The translations under genes and the position numbers were made by a program. The notes under the pieces were generated by a model that made no database searches, was not told where the DNA came from, and saw nothing but the letters and a program-made list of their open reading frames with translations. From JAJYSO01 sp964579505 (GTDB taxonomy: Bacteria > Bacteroidota > Bacteroidia > Flavobacteriales > Flavobacteriaceae), in contig CAZOGC010000012.1 in NCBI GenBank assembly GCA_964579505.1, positions 5,299-69,298 of the forward strand: a DNA stretch of 64,000 bases, written 5' to 3'. Numbering within the stretch: position 1 is the stretch's first letter; the number at the start of each line of letters is the position of its first letter. Of this stretch, positions 17,237 through 25,144 are shown piece after piece.

Positions 17237-17968
17237 TTGGCAGATCACCCTAAAAATATCGGTAAACTCTTTCTTATACCCACCATGTTGAGCGAAGCTC
17301 CTCTAGAAGAAGTATTACCCATCCGCATAAAAAAAATTGTAGAAAGCACCCATTTTTACATTGCCGAGAACGAAAAAACAGCCCGGCATTTTATCAAAAA
17401 GCTTGCGCCGACGGTAACCCAATCTACGCTGCATTTTGAAACCCTAAACAAACACACTGCTCTTGAAGACATTCCTTCTTTTCTCGCCCCATGCCAGAAA
17501 GGAATTAACGTAGGGTTACTAAGCGAGGCCGGCTGCCCGGGCATTGCAGATCCCGGCGCCAAAGTCGTGCAAATTGCCCATCAACAAAATATTAAAGTCA
17601 TTCCATTAGTCGGCCCTTCTTCTATCACGCTCGCTATGATGGCCAGTGGGTTAAATGGTCAGAATTTCTGTTTTCACGGCTATCTACCCATCGATAAAAA
17701 TGAACGAAAAAACACGCTTAAAAACTTAGAGCGTCTTTCTTTTGAAAAAAACCAAGCACAATTATTTATTGAAACCCCCTATAGAAACGAAAAACTCTTT
17801 GAAGATTTAAAAAGACACCTAAACCCTTACACTAAACTGTGCATAGCCCGAGAAATTACTTCTGCTGAAGAATATATCTGTACCAAAACTATAAAAGAAT
17901 GGCAAAAAAGCACCGTAGATTTACACAAAAAACCCACGCTTTTTATTTTTCAAAAAGAATCTTTATAA
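17237..17968 (+). CDS. SAM-dependent methyltransferase, RsmI-like tetrapyrrole-methylase fold
   Basis: A 243-residue protein of the tetrapyrrole methylase/RsmI superfamily. GKLFLIPTMLSEA is the first strand, and GLLSEAGCPGIADPGAKVVQIAH and PLVGPSSITLAMMASGLNGQNFCFHGYLP are core SAM-site motifs shared with RsmI, which methylates the 2'-hydroxyl of C1402 in 16S rRNA. Bacteroidota often carry this shorter relative, so the target is inferred. The start must be the TTG at 17237: the previous in-frame stop is at 17210, no ATG or GTG lies between, and the next ATG (17285) would remove the first core strand. Confidence 0.8.
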   Translation: MADHPKNIGKLFLIPTMLSEAPLEEVLPIRIKKIVESTHFYIAENEKTARHFIKKLAPTVTQSTLHFETLNKHTALEDIPSFLAPCQKGINVGLLSEAGCPGIADPGAKVVQIAHQQNIKVIPLVGPSSITLAMMASGLNGQNFCFHGYLPIDKNERKNTLKNLERLSFEKNQAQLFIETPYRNEKLFEDLKRHLNPYTKLCIAREITSAEEYICTKTIKEWQKSTVDLHKKPTLFIFQKESL

Positions 17969-17972
17969 AAAT

Positions 17973-18629
17973 TTAAGCAGAAGGTAATTCAACCCGTGCG
18001 CTCCTATTAGCCGGAATGAAAGAAACATCATACCCACCAAACTTCTTCATATAATACTCAATACTCGTACCAAAGGCATCTGCCGCACTATGGCGACCAC
18101 CACTACGTAAAAATTGCTTTACCCCACCGGGGCCGGCCAAATGAGCTGCAGCCAATATACCTGATGGAGTAATGGTAACACCATCTATTTTCTTTCCTGA
18201 ATACTGTTGAATATACTTTCGTAAAACCCACTTATTTCTAGAGACATACGCATAAAAAGCCGCCTCTTGTAGTTTTGGGCTATGCATAAAATTAGTGGTA
18301 TTATACACCCCTAACAAAGCTAAAGTATTCTTGTTGAATTGATATTTTCCTAAATAACCAAATTCATTAACCCGCTCATAGTTGTTTTGAGACTCTTTAA
18401 AGCCTAAAGCTTGTTTAAATCCCAAATAATTTTTTTGTAAAACAGGATAGTGAAATGGTAAAGAATCAACTGAATATAAAGTACCCGGAAGGCTGGCTAC
18501 GCGTATAGAATCAGAAACAACAACCGCCTGAGAAGACTCGTTTTGTTTCTTTGAAAAGCTTAAAAATATCAACGCCAACAAGGCTGGTAACATTGAAAAT
18601 TTAACGATTTTCTTTCGCACAAAATACAT
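17973..18629 (-). CDS. Putative exported transglycosylase-like protein
   Basis: From the ATG at 18629 the protein has about 218 residues. The N-terminus MYFVRKKIVKFSMLPALLALIFLSFS looks like an uncleaved or signal anchor. Residues about 70-190 contain FKESQNNYERVNEFGYLGKYQF and PSGILAAAHLAGPGGVKQFLRSG, which resemble the Glu-centred catalytic segment and helical core of SLT/lysozyme-like peptidoglycan lytic enzymes. E in FKESQ is the candidate catalytic residue. The frame stays open to 18698, but the extra residues look non-coding. It converges on the RsmI-like gene with a four-base gap. Confidence 0.6.
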   Translation of the reverse strand: MYFVRKKIVKFSMLPALLALIFLSFSKKQNESSQAVVVSDSIRVASLPGTLYSVDSLPFHYPVLQKNYLGFKQALGFKESQNNYERVNEFGYLGKYQFNKNTLALLGVYNTTNFMHSPKLQEAAFYAYVSRNKWVLRKYIQQYSGKKIDGVTITPSGILAAAHLAGPGGVKQFLRSGGRHSAADAFGTSIEYYMKKFGGYDVSFIPANRSARVELPSA

Positions 18630-18933
18630 TTTACAAAGGACTTTTATACAGTAATCAATAGCGATTAGTTGCCTTTGAATTGGGCGGCGAATATACAACT
18701 ATTTAATTTACAGGTATCTATTTTATGAAAATATTATATTTATCTATATATCAGTTAGTTATAAACAAAATATTATAAAATAGCACACAAAATATCTCCT
18801 ATACGTTCAGAAAAACAGCAATAACGCACTCTTTTAGCCCGCGATCGCATTCTCTAAACGAGGTTAATTTGTTCAACATGCAAGTTTTAAAACCGTCAAA
18901 ACATTTCATATAATTTCGCCGAATTATAAACTC
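18630..18933. other. AT-rich intergenic stretch, no gene seen
   Basis: Between the putative transglycosylase start and the first copy of the leader repeat I see no supportable gene. The longest frames are under 20 codons. A GCGATCGC palindrome occurs once at about 18841. Confidence 0.4.
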
Positions 18934-19114
18934 GTCTAAGTAAAACAACTTTCTTTAAAAGGCCGGTTAAAACTTAATCGGTCTTTTTATAGGTTTTGGG
19001 CCACATTTTACCCCCTGTTGTCTTTTCCCATAAAAAACCTTATTTTTAATCTGAAATAAAGAGCCCAAAACCATAACAATTTATGTGATCAAAAAAATAA
19101 ACTGATTATGAAAA
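18934..19114 (+). repeat. Leader/promoter repeat, copy 1
   Basis: The block begins GTCTAAGTAAAACAACTTTC and runs through the start codon of the first exported paralogue. It is almost identical to 20202-20369, with a short deletion in copy 2 near GGCCGGTT. Inside it is TTG (19018-19020), 20 bases, then TATTTTTA (19041-19048), a near-consensus Bacteroidota promoter. Copy 1 also contains an imperfect hairpin, AGGCCG/CGGTCT, that copy 2 has lost. Confidence 0.85.
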
Positions 19115-19569
19115 TGATAAAAATTGTTTTATTACTGGTTTTACTACTGCCTTCTCAGCCCCTTTTGGCGCAAAAGAAGAAGACAGGGCTTTGCATCTAT
19201 TTTAGGGAAAATACAAAAAATATTAAGGTTGAGATGGATGCAGATTCTACCCATACCGAGTTTACCATTTGGGGTCCCGGGTTAGAAACCAACGCCAAAC
19301 GAAAAAAAGCCTTAAAAGAATATAGAGCCCATCCCACCGGAGATTACTACCCCTCATTTATAATGCCGGATTTTTTTAGTGCACGTAAACCCAAAAAAAT
19401 GACCTCTTTAAAAGCGTTGAATTGTGGGCAATCGGTTTCGGTAGAAGAATATAGAACCGGAAAAGTTGATTACAGAAAAATTGAAACCTCATTCGTTTGG
19501 ATGATAAAAAAATTGAACGATCACACTTTCTTGGTGTGGGATGCTATGGGGTATATAAGATTTGATTAA
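19108..19569 (+). CDS. Exported protein of unknown function, paralogue A
   Basis: A 153-residue protein with a cleavable signal peptide (MKMIKIVLLLVLLLPSQPLLAQ, cut after LLAQ or nearby). The mature domain of about 130 residues has GLCIYF, MDADSTHTEFTIWGPGLE and LNDHTFLVWDAMGY and one free cysteine pair candidate (C28, and C in LNCGQ). I recognise no family. It is about 85 % identical by eye to paralogue B at 20717-21181, with many silent and few amino-acid changes, so the duplication is fairly recent. A second exported-protein gene starts 21 bases downstream. Confidence 0.7.
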   Translation: MKMIKIVLLLVLLLPSQPLLAQKKKTGLCIYFRENTKNIKVEMDADSTHTEFTIWGPGLETNAKRKKALKEYRAHPTGDYYPSFIMPDFFSARKPKKMTSLKALNCGQSVSVEEYRTGKVDYRKIETSFVWMIKKLNDHTFLVWDAMGYIRFD

Positions 19570-19589
19570 TTACTAGGCCCAAGTAATAA

Positions 19590-20183
19590 ATGAAAAATTT
19601 ACTTTTAATCATCAGTATATTCTATATAAGCTTTAGTAGCCAAGCACAAACCGTTCTTCCTTTAGATAATTATTATTCTTTTTTTAAGACCCACAATAAA
19701 ATTCCAAAAGGTACTTACATTAAAGACGTCAGCCATATTCTTAATAAATATGAGGGAACTTGGACGGGAACCTACCAAGGCAACCAGTATCTCGTGCAGA
19801 TTCAGAAAACGACCCGATCTTTTTTGGGCATTCAATTAGATGCCCTAATCCTCAACCTTAAAATAACCACCCCTGCGGGTAAAGTAACAGTAAATACCTT
19901 GTCTAATTCTATAGAGGAAGCAGCTGCAGTAGGGGGTATTTTTAAAAAAGATAATCCCAATGTATACAGGTTAGCATATTCTTCTAGAGACAATGATAGA
20001 GCAGGTTGTGGTGATCAAGGAGATATGTATATCGAATTAACCAACAACAATACACAACTCAAAGTATATGTAGCTCCTATTTCTGTTATGCTTGGGGGTG
20101 ACGGTAAATGCCCCAACGGTACTTTTACCCCGCCGTTTCCTAATGGAGAGCAGCCTCCTATGTTGTTAACAAAACAAAAATAA
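19590..20183 (+). CDS. Exported protein, possibly DUF6705-like
   Basis: A 197-residue protein with a signal peptide (MKNLLLIISIFYISFSSQAQ). The mature part begins TVLPLDNYYSFF and contains LNKYEGTWTGTYQGNQYLVQ, a layout like the small secreted DUF6705 family of Bacteroidota; this is a recollection and not certain. RAGCGDQGDMYIEL and GGDGKCPNGTFTPPFPNG supply two cysteines that could pair. It lies 21 bases after paralogue A and probably shares its transcript. Its only copy is here, unlike its neighbour. Confidence 0.6.
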   Translation: MKNLLLIISIFYISFSSQAQTVLPLDNYYSFFKTHNKIPKGTYIKDVSHILNKYEGTWTGTYQGNQYLVQIQKTTRSFLGIQLDALILNLKITTPAGKVTVNTLSNSIEEAAAVGGIFKKDNPNVYRLAYSSRDNDRAGCGDQGDMYIELTNNNTQLKVYVAPISVMLGGDGKCPNGTFTPPFPNGEQPPMLLTKQK

Positions 20184-20201
20184 CAGTAGAAGGCATTACT
20201 T

Positions 20202-20369
20202 GTCTAAGTAAAACAACTTTCTTTAAAAGGCCAGTTATCTTTTTATAGGTTTTGGGCCACATTTTACCCCCTGTTGTCTTTTCCCATAAAAAACCTTATT
20301 TTTAATCTGAAATAAAGAGCCAAAAACCATAACAATTTATGTAATCAAAAAAATAAATGATTATGAAAA
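20202..20369 (+). repeat. Leader/promoter repeat, copy 2
   Basis: A second copy of the 18934-19114 block. The promoter elements TTG (20274-20276) and TATTTTTA (20297-20304) are preserved with the same 20-base spacing. The start codon is preserved too, but the frame after it ends after twelve codons, so this promoter now drives no intact gene. Confidence 0.85.
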
Positions 20370-20714
20370 CCGAATTATACACTTGCATATGGTATGCGTG
20401 AGTATACAAATATTTATGAGTATGCCATTTTAAAACATCTTAATGCCAATTAAAAGTAGTGGGGAGTTGTCAATGACCTATCTAAAAAAACGGTGAAAAT
20501 CAAGGAAGCAGCGTTGGCCTGAGGATTAAAATCTGCTCGACGCCGACGGTAGGAGGCAAGTTATTTTAATCCAGTGGCTGATGGTTCCGTAGTATTTTCT
20601 TCTATTTTTTTAGTAAGTCTAGACTTTTTTGGTTCTTTTTTGGGCAATGCAAAAAAGAGCAGAAAATCAAAGAGAGAAACCGCAGTGATTGATGTAATCA
20701 ATAAAAATGAATGA
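20367..20714 (+). pseudogene. Decayed stretch between leader copy 2 and paralogue B
   Basis: The preserved start codon at 20364 gives only MKTELYTCIWYA. Another frame (20367-20453) reads NYTLAYGMREY then stops; YGMREY is reminiscent of the RHS-repeat core, but six residues prove nothing. A third frame, 20553-20714, has a membrane-like segment (VVFSSIFLVSLDFFGSFLG) followed by a basic tail and no ATG. I read this as the remains of one or more genes. The last bases (TGTAATCAATAAAAATGAATG) are a short third copy of the leader end. Confidence 0.35.
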
Positions 20715-20716
20715 TT

Positions 20717-21181
20717 ATGAAAATGATAAAAATTGTTTTATTACTGGTTTTACTACTGCCTTCTCAGCTTCTTTTGGCACAAAAAAAAGGAAGGGCAGCC
20801 CTTTGCGTTTATTTTAAGGAAAATACAAAAAATATTAAAGTTGATATGGATGCAGATTCTACCCATACCGAGTTTACCATTTGGAGCCCCGGTTTAGAAA
20901 CCAACGCCAAACGAAAAAAAGCCTTAAAAGAATATAGGGCCCACCCCACCGGAGATTATAATCCATCATTTATACTACCGGATTTTTTTAGTGTCGACAA
21001 ACCCAGAAAGATGACCTCTTTAAAAGCGTTGAATTGTGGGCAAATGGTTTCGGTAGAAGAATATAGAACCGGAAAGGTTGATTATAAAAAAATTGGGGGG
21101 CCTCAGGTTTGGATGATAAAAGAATTAGACGATCATACTTTCTTGGTTTGGGATGCCATGGCGCCTGTAATCTTCGATTGA
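20717..21181 (+). CDS. Exported protein of unknown function, paralogue B
   Basis: From the ATG at 20717, which aligns with the start of paralogue A, the protein has 154 residues. The signal peptide is nearly the same (MKMIKIVLLLVLLLPSQLLL). Differences from A are concentrated right after the signal peptide (KKGRAALCVYF), at SVDKPRKM and at the C-terminus (GGPQVWMIKELDD, MAPVIFD). An ATG at 20711 is in frame but would add only MI. The full repeat leader is not directly upstream; only a fragment of it is, so expression may differ from A. Confidence 0.7.
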   Translation: MKMIKIVLLLVLLLPSQLLLAQKKGRAALCVYFKENTKNIKVDMDADSTHTEFTIWSPGLETNAKRKKALKEYRAHPTGDYNPSFILPDFFSVDKPRKMTSLKALNCGQMVSVEEYRTGKVDYKKIGGPQVWMIKELDDHTFLVWDAMAPVIFD

Positions 21182-21291
21182 GTTATAGGGTTCAAACTTA
21201 AAATTGCATTTATTAGCTAAATTCACGGCACCTTAAGATTAGGTTTGTTATGATTATAGCTTTTTTAACGAATCAACCGTGCAGAAAAGTT

Positions 21292-21299
21292 TATTTTTG
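21292..21299 (+). promoter_or_regulatory. -7 element TATTTTTG of the rhodanese gene
   Basis: TATTTTTG matches TAnnTTTG 22 bases before the rhodanese ATG. The same TTTATTTTTGCCCAAACC context recurs upstream of pyrD. Confidence 0.4.
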
Positions 21300-21320
21300 C
21301 CCAAACCTCAACCTTTATTT

Positions 21321-21629
21321 ATGAAAACATATAGCTTAGAAGAGTGGGAAAAAGCCCTAAAAAATGATGAGAAGGCAGTCGTTATAGATGTTCGATCAAC
21401 AGATGAGTTTGCTGAAGGTCACCTTGAAGGCGCTACACTTATTGATGTACAAGACCCTCAACATTTTGTAGACGAAATTGCTAAACTCGACAAAAGTTCT
21501 AATTATTACATTTACTGTAATTCCGGAAACCGCGGCAATCAAGCCTGTTTAGTAATGGACTATAATGGCTTTGAGCACACCTTTAACTTAGAAGGCGGTT
21601 ATCAGGCTTGGAAAGAAGCTAACGCCTAA
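21321..21629 (+). CDS. Rhodanese-like domain protein
   Basis: A single rhodanese domain of 102 residues starting at the ATG at 21321 (MKTYSLEEWEKAL). A GTG further upstream (21279) would add residues that do not look like the family. The catalytic cysteine lies in YIYCNSGNRGNQA, and the N-terminal VVIDVRSTDEFAEGHLEGA is the rhodanese strand-helix signature. It probably moves sulfane sulfur, with unknown partner. No signal peptide is seen, so it is cytosolic. A hairpin shared with ferritin follows. Confidence 0.88.
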   Translation: MKTYSLEEWEKALKNDEKAVVIDVRSTDEFAEGHLEGATLIDVQDPQHFVDEIAKLDKSSNYYIYCNSGNRGNQACLVMDYNGFEHTFNLEGGYQAWKEANA

Positions 21630-21637
21630 TTTTTATC

Positions 21638-21686
21638 AAAAAATAAGCCTCAAAATCTATATGTGACTTTGAGGCCTATTTTTTTG
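21638..21686. terminator. Bidirectional terminator between rhodanese and ferritin
   Basis: A-run, AAGCCTCAAA paired with TTTGAGGCCT, then a T run; both strands end in a U-tract. It serves the two convergent genes. Confidence 0.85.
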
Positions 21687-21698
21687 ATTCGAAAAAGA

Positions 21699-22205
21699 TT
21701 ATTCTTGTTTCCCTAAATCGCGATCTAGACTGTATAAAGATTCTGTGGCAGCGTTACCCGCGGCAATCTTAAGTTTGTCTAGTAAGTTTCGAGCATAGGT
21801 CTCTTCTTCAATTTGTTCTGTTACAAATTCTTGCGCAAAATTCCACGTGGCCCAGTCTCTCTCTTCCATAGCTTGATTTAAAATATCATAAAATGCCTGC
21901 GTGTTATTTACTTCATGCTGGTACATTTTTTCAAAACAATCTTTTAAATCTTTTGGATCTTTAGCCGGTTTTGAAATCGCTTCAATTCGCACTCTTCCTC
22001 CGCGCTCCATAATATAATGCACCACGCGCAGCATATGGTCGCGTTCTTCTCTACAATGTTTTAAAAGAAATTCTGAAATACCATCAAAACCTTCGTGGTC
22101 AGCCCAGGCGCCAAAAGACAAATATTCTTGAGCAGCTTCAGCTTCATTGGTTATTTGACGATTCAATATTTCTTCCATCGTTTTTGATAATCGATTTGTA
22201 TTCAT
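21699..22205 (-). CDS. Ferritin
   Basis: A non-heme ferritin of 168 residues from the ATG at 22205 (MNTNRLSKTMEEIL). A TTG at 22229 is in frame but unlikely. Ferroxidase ligands are visible in the first helix (NEAEAAQEYLSF) and the HCREERDHM motif, with a further Glu cluster in FVTEQIEEETYA. It oxidises Fe2+ and stores ferric iron in a 24-mer cage in the cytosol. Its upstream region (22206-22607) holds a long hairpin and possible promoters on the same strand, described separately. Confidence 0.92.
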   Translation of the reverse strand: MNTNRLSKTMEEILNRQITNEAEAAQEYLSFGAWADHEGFDGISEFLLKHCREERDHMLRVVHYIMERGGRVRIEAISKPAKDPKDLKDCFEKMYQHEVNNTQAFYDILNQAMEERDWATWNFAQEFVTEQIEEETYARNLLDKLKIAAGNAATESLYSLDRDLGKQE

Positions 22206-22607
22206 AACTATATGGTTTTGGTTGCTCAAACAAAATTAAGCATTAATACCGACAAGCGGTTGCCTATCAGAAAATCCTTATTAAGAATACATAAACTTTA
22301 GGGAAGAATGAAAAAGAAAAGGCTGCCTTAAAAACTTTAGCAGAAGTCAACTCAAACACAATTAAATTCTCAGCAATTTAAACGCAAAAGACTTTTAAAG
22401 CAGCCTAAAATATCGTCGGTATCAGTTGTTATTAAAAGGCTAATTCAAATAAAACGCAAACCGACATACAAAAATAACGTTACAATTATTAATACAGTAT
22501 ATACTTTTATATATTTTAACTTATATAAAATAGAATTCTATATTTATTAACGTTTCTAAAATATATATTATTTTTTTACCTTTATACCAACAAGAACAAT
22601 CTTCTTA
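22206..22607. other. Large intergenic region with long hairpin upstream of ferritin
   Basis: No protein gene is visible. Inverted arms AGGCTGCCTTAAAA (22320-22333) and TTTTAAAGCAGCCT (22393-22406) differ by one base and enclose 59 bases. On the minus strand the hairpin is followed by a pyrimidine/T-rich run, as in a terminator. Upstream on that strand lies TATTTTTG, and downstream TAATTTTG just before ferritin. A minus-strand small RNA or a ferritin leader with an attenuator is possible. Confidence 0.35.
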
Positions 22608-22964
22608 ATGAAAACTTTAGTTATTGGCGCCTCTGAAAATAAAAACAGATATGCTTATAAAGCTATATGCAAACTTCGTGCCTCAAATCATGAAGTGGTA
22701 GCTATCGGAGCCCGGAAAGGGAAGGTTTTAACGGTTCCTATTCTCGATAAAAAAGAGAAGATTGAAGCCGTAGACACCGTTACACTCTACATTAACCCTC
22801 AGATTCAACCGGAATACTATGAGTATATCATCCGTCTTCATCCCAGACGTGTGATTTTTAATCCCGGAACGGAAAATGAAGAATTTTATGCGCTTTTAAA
22901 GGCACATGCTATTTTATATGAGGTAGCCTGCACATTGGTTTTACTTTCTACGAATCAGTATTAA
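22608..22964 (+). CDS. CoA-binding domain protein
   Basis: A 118-residue Rossmann-fold protein. TLVIGASENKNRYAYKAICKL is a CoA_binding-type nucleotide loop, and LHPRRVIFNPGTENEEFYALL resembles the conserved second half. These small proteins are widespread but their role is unclear. Its last eight codons overlap the 3' end of the convergent symporter gene by 24 bases. Confidence 0.8.
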   Translation: MKTLVIGASENKNRYAYKAICKLRASNHEVVAIGARKGKVLTVPILDKKEKIEAVDTVTLYINPQIQPEYYEYIIRLHPRRVIFNPGTENEEFYALLKAHAILYEVACTLVLLSTNQY

Positions 22965-24383
22965 TCCCAAAAAGGTAAACACTCCATTAACCAACAATAA
23001 TTCGTAATTAAAATGATAACCCCCTAGCATTTCAGGCGGTAGTTGCCCCAGTATAAATGTTAGTGTAGCTGATAGTAAAGCCACCGGCAAAACCCATTTA
23101 TCATACACTTTCATTTTGGTAAAAATACCAAAAGCAAACAATCCCAACAATGGGCCATACGTGTATGATGCTGCTATAAGCAACATATCTATAACACTGC
23201 TATCTAAGAAATAATTAAAAACTACAATTACAAGTACCAAAAAAATACTGACCCCAATATGAGTCCTTTTACGTATTTTCTTCTGTACAGCAGGTCTGCG
23301 TTTTTCAATATTTAGAAAATCTACACAAAAACTGGTCGTTAAAGCTGTTAAAGCGCTATCGGCACTTGAGTATGCCGCTGCAATTAGCCCCAATAAAAAG
23401 ATAATGCCCAACCCCACTCCCAGCCCTCCATTTAAGGCTATTTCAGGAAACAATAAATCGGCTCGTTCCGGAATTACCATCCCCACTTTATTGGCATACA
23501 CATACAGCAAAGCCCCTAATAAAAGAAAAACAATATTAACCGGCACAAATACCATACTGTATGAAAGCATATTTTTTTGTGCATCTTTTAAACTTTTGCA
23601 AGTCAAGTTTTTTTGCATCATATCTTGGTCTAGCCCGGTCATACAGATCGTAATGAATACCCCGCCAATAAAAGCTTTCCAAAAATAATCCTTCGCCAAA
23701 ATAGTATCCGTAAAGAACATCTTTGTGTAGGGTTTGAGCTCAGGAGCCGTAAAAAAATCAGTTATGCCCCAGTTTAGTTTTGAGGAAATAATACACACGG
23801 TTACCACCACAGACCCCAACATAAAAAAAGTTTGTAATGTATCTGTCCACACCACTGTTTTTATACCCCCTCTAGCCGTATACAACCAAATTAAACCTAT
23901 AGAAATAATTACGGTTACAAAAAAAGGGATACCCCAAGCATCAAAGACAAAATGTTGCAAAACGGTGGCTACTAAAAACAGTCTAAAAGCAGATCCTAAC
24001 ACGCGCGATATGAGAAAGAAAAAGGCACCCGTCTTGTAGCTCGTATTTCCAAACCGTTGATCGAGATATTGGTATATTGAAGTAACATTTAAACGGTAAT
24101 AAATTGGTAATAATATGAAAGTAATGACTATATACCCTAAGATATAGCCCAATACCACTTGCATGTAACTAAACTGAGAATCGCGCACCCAACCCGGAAC
24201 AGAAATAAAGGTAACCCCTGAAAGCGAAGCCCCAATCATACCAAAAGCCACCAAATACCAAGGAGATTTATTCTTAGCCTTAAAAAAGGCGGCATTGCTA
24301 TCGTCTTTTCCGGTGAAATAGGAAATAAGAAATAGAATACTAAAATAAATAACAATGAGCAATAAGATATAAATCGGCTTCAT
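22941..24383 (-). CDS. Sodium:solute symporter family protein
   Basis: A 480-residue SSS-family transporter with about 13 hydrophobic helices. AFGMIGASLSGVTFISVPG and LLGLIAAAYSSADSALTALTTSF are the family's sodium-site and signature regions, and YTARGGIKTVVWTDTLQ is the typical cytoplasmic motif. Substrate cannot be inferred. The gene diverges from recR across about 140 bases. Confidence 0.9.
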   Translation of the reverse strand: MKPIYILLLIVIYFSILFLISYFTGKDDSNAAFFKAKNKSPWYLVAFGMIGASLSGVTFISVPGWVRDSQFSYMQVVLGYILGYIVITFILLPIYYRLNVTSIYQYLDQRFGNTSYKTGAFFFLISRVLGSAFRLFLVATVLQHFVFDAWGIPFFVTVIISIGLIWLYTARGGIKTVVWTDTLQTFFMLGSVVVTVCIISSKLNWGITDFFTAPELKPYTKMFFTDTILAKDYFWKAFIGGVFITICMTGLDQDMMQKNLTCKSLKDAQKNMLSYSMVFVPVNIVFLLLGALLYVYANKVGMVIPERADLLFPEIALNGGLGVGLGIIFLLGLIAAAYSSADSALTALTTSFCVDFLNIEKRRPAVQKKIRKRTHIGVSIFLVLVIVVFNYFLDSSVIDMLLIAASYTYGPLLGLFAFGIFTKMKVYDKWVLPVALLSATLTFILGQLPPEMLGGYHFNYELLLVNGVFTFLGLILIRRK

Positions 24384-24510
24384 ATAAGATTGATTCTACA
24401 AAAATAGTTTACGTACGCTTAGACAATTCCTCTTTCAACTTTTCAACAACAATAATTCTTGTGCAAAATACGAACTTCGAACAAATAAGCGCTTCGTATT
24501 TAAAAAACGT

Positions 24511-24518
24511 TAAATTTG
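24511..24518 (+). promoter_or_regulatory. -7 element TAAATTTG of recR
   Basis: TAAATTTG is five bases before the recR ATG. The short distance predicts a leaderless recR mRNA. The -33 region has no clear TTG. Confidence 0.5.
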
Positions 24519-24523
24519 TCCCC

Positions 24524-25141
24524 ATGGATTTTTCTTCAAAACTTTTAGAAAATGCCGTTAATGAGATGGCACAACTCCCGGGCATTGGCAGAAGCACCGC
24601 ACTTAGGTTAATGCTACACCTTTTAAAACGGCCGGAAGATCAAACGATTGGGTTAGCCAAAGCGCTGGTTGACCTGCGCACACAAGTAAAATTCTGCAGA
24701 AACTGCCACAACATTAGCGATGAAGAACTGTGTGAAATATGCCAAAACAACAAACGAAATCATCAAATTGTTTGCGTGGTAGAAGATATTAGAGATGTGA
24801 TGGCTATTGAAAACACCAGCCAATACAGAGGAGTCTACCACGTTTTGGGTGGAAAAATAAGCCCTATGGATGGAATTGGTCCCGGTGATCTTACTATAAC
24901 TTCTTTAGTCGAAAAAGTAAAAAACAATCGCATCGAAGAAATTATTTTTGCATTAAGCAGCACTATGGAAGGTGATACTACTAATTTTTATATTTATAAA
25001 AAACTAGCCGGACTACCCGTTAAAACATCTACCATAGCCCGAGGCATAGGAGTTGGCGATGAATTAGAATATGCAGACCAAGTCACTTTAGGCCGCAGTA
25101 TCGTTAACCGAATTCCTTTTGAAAATTCTCTCAAACAATAA
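24524..25141 (+). CDS. recR: Recombination mediator protein RecR
   Basis: From ATG 24524 (MDFSSKLLENAVNEMAQLPGIG) the protein has 205 residues, the normal RecR length. A longer GTG-started frame from 24461 is unlikely. An HhH motif (LPGIGRSTALRLMLHLL) is followed by a C4 zinc finger (C58, C61, C70, C73), a Toprim domain with VVEDIRDVMAIE and YHVLGGKISPMDGIGP, and a C-terminal Walker B-like end. With RecO and RecF it loads RecA on SSB-coated DNA at gaps. The next gene starts four bases after the stop. Confidence 0.95.
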   Translation: MDFSSKLLENAVNEMAQLPGIGRSTALRLMLHLLKRPEDQTIGLAKALVDLRTQVKFCRNCHNISDEELCEICQNNKRNHQIVCVVEDIRDVMAIENTSQYRGVYHVLGGKISPMDGIGPGDLTITSLVEKVKNNRIEEIIFALSSTMEGDTTNFYIYKKLAGLPVKTSTIARGIGVGDELEYADQVTLGRSIVNRIPFENSLKQ

Positions 25142-25144
25142 ACG

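Noticed and set aside
20373..20405. An RHS-repeat protein on the evidence of NYTLAYGMREY
   Set aside because: The similarity rests on about six residues and the frame stops 16 codons later; it is reported only as a hint.
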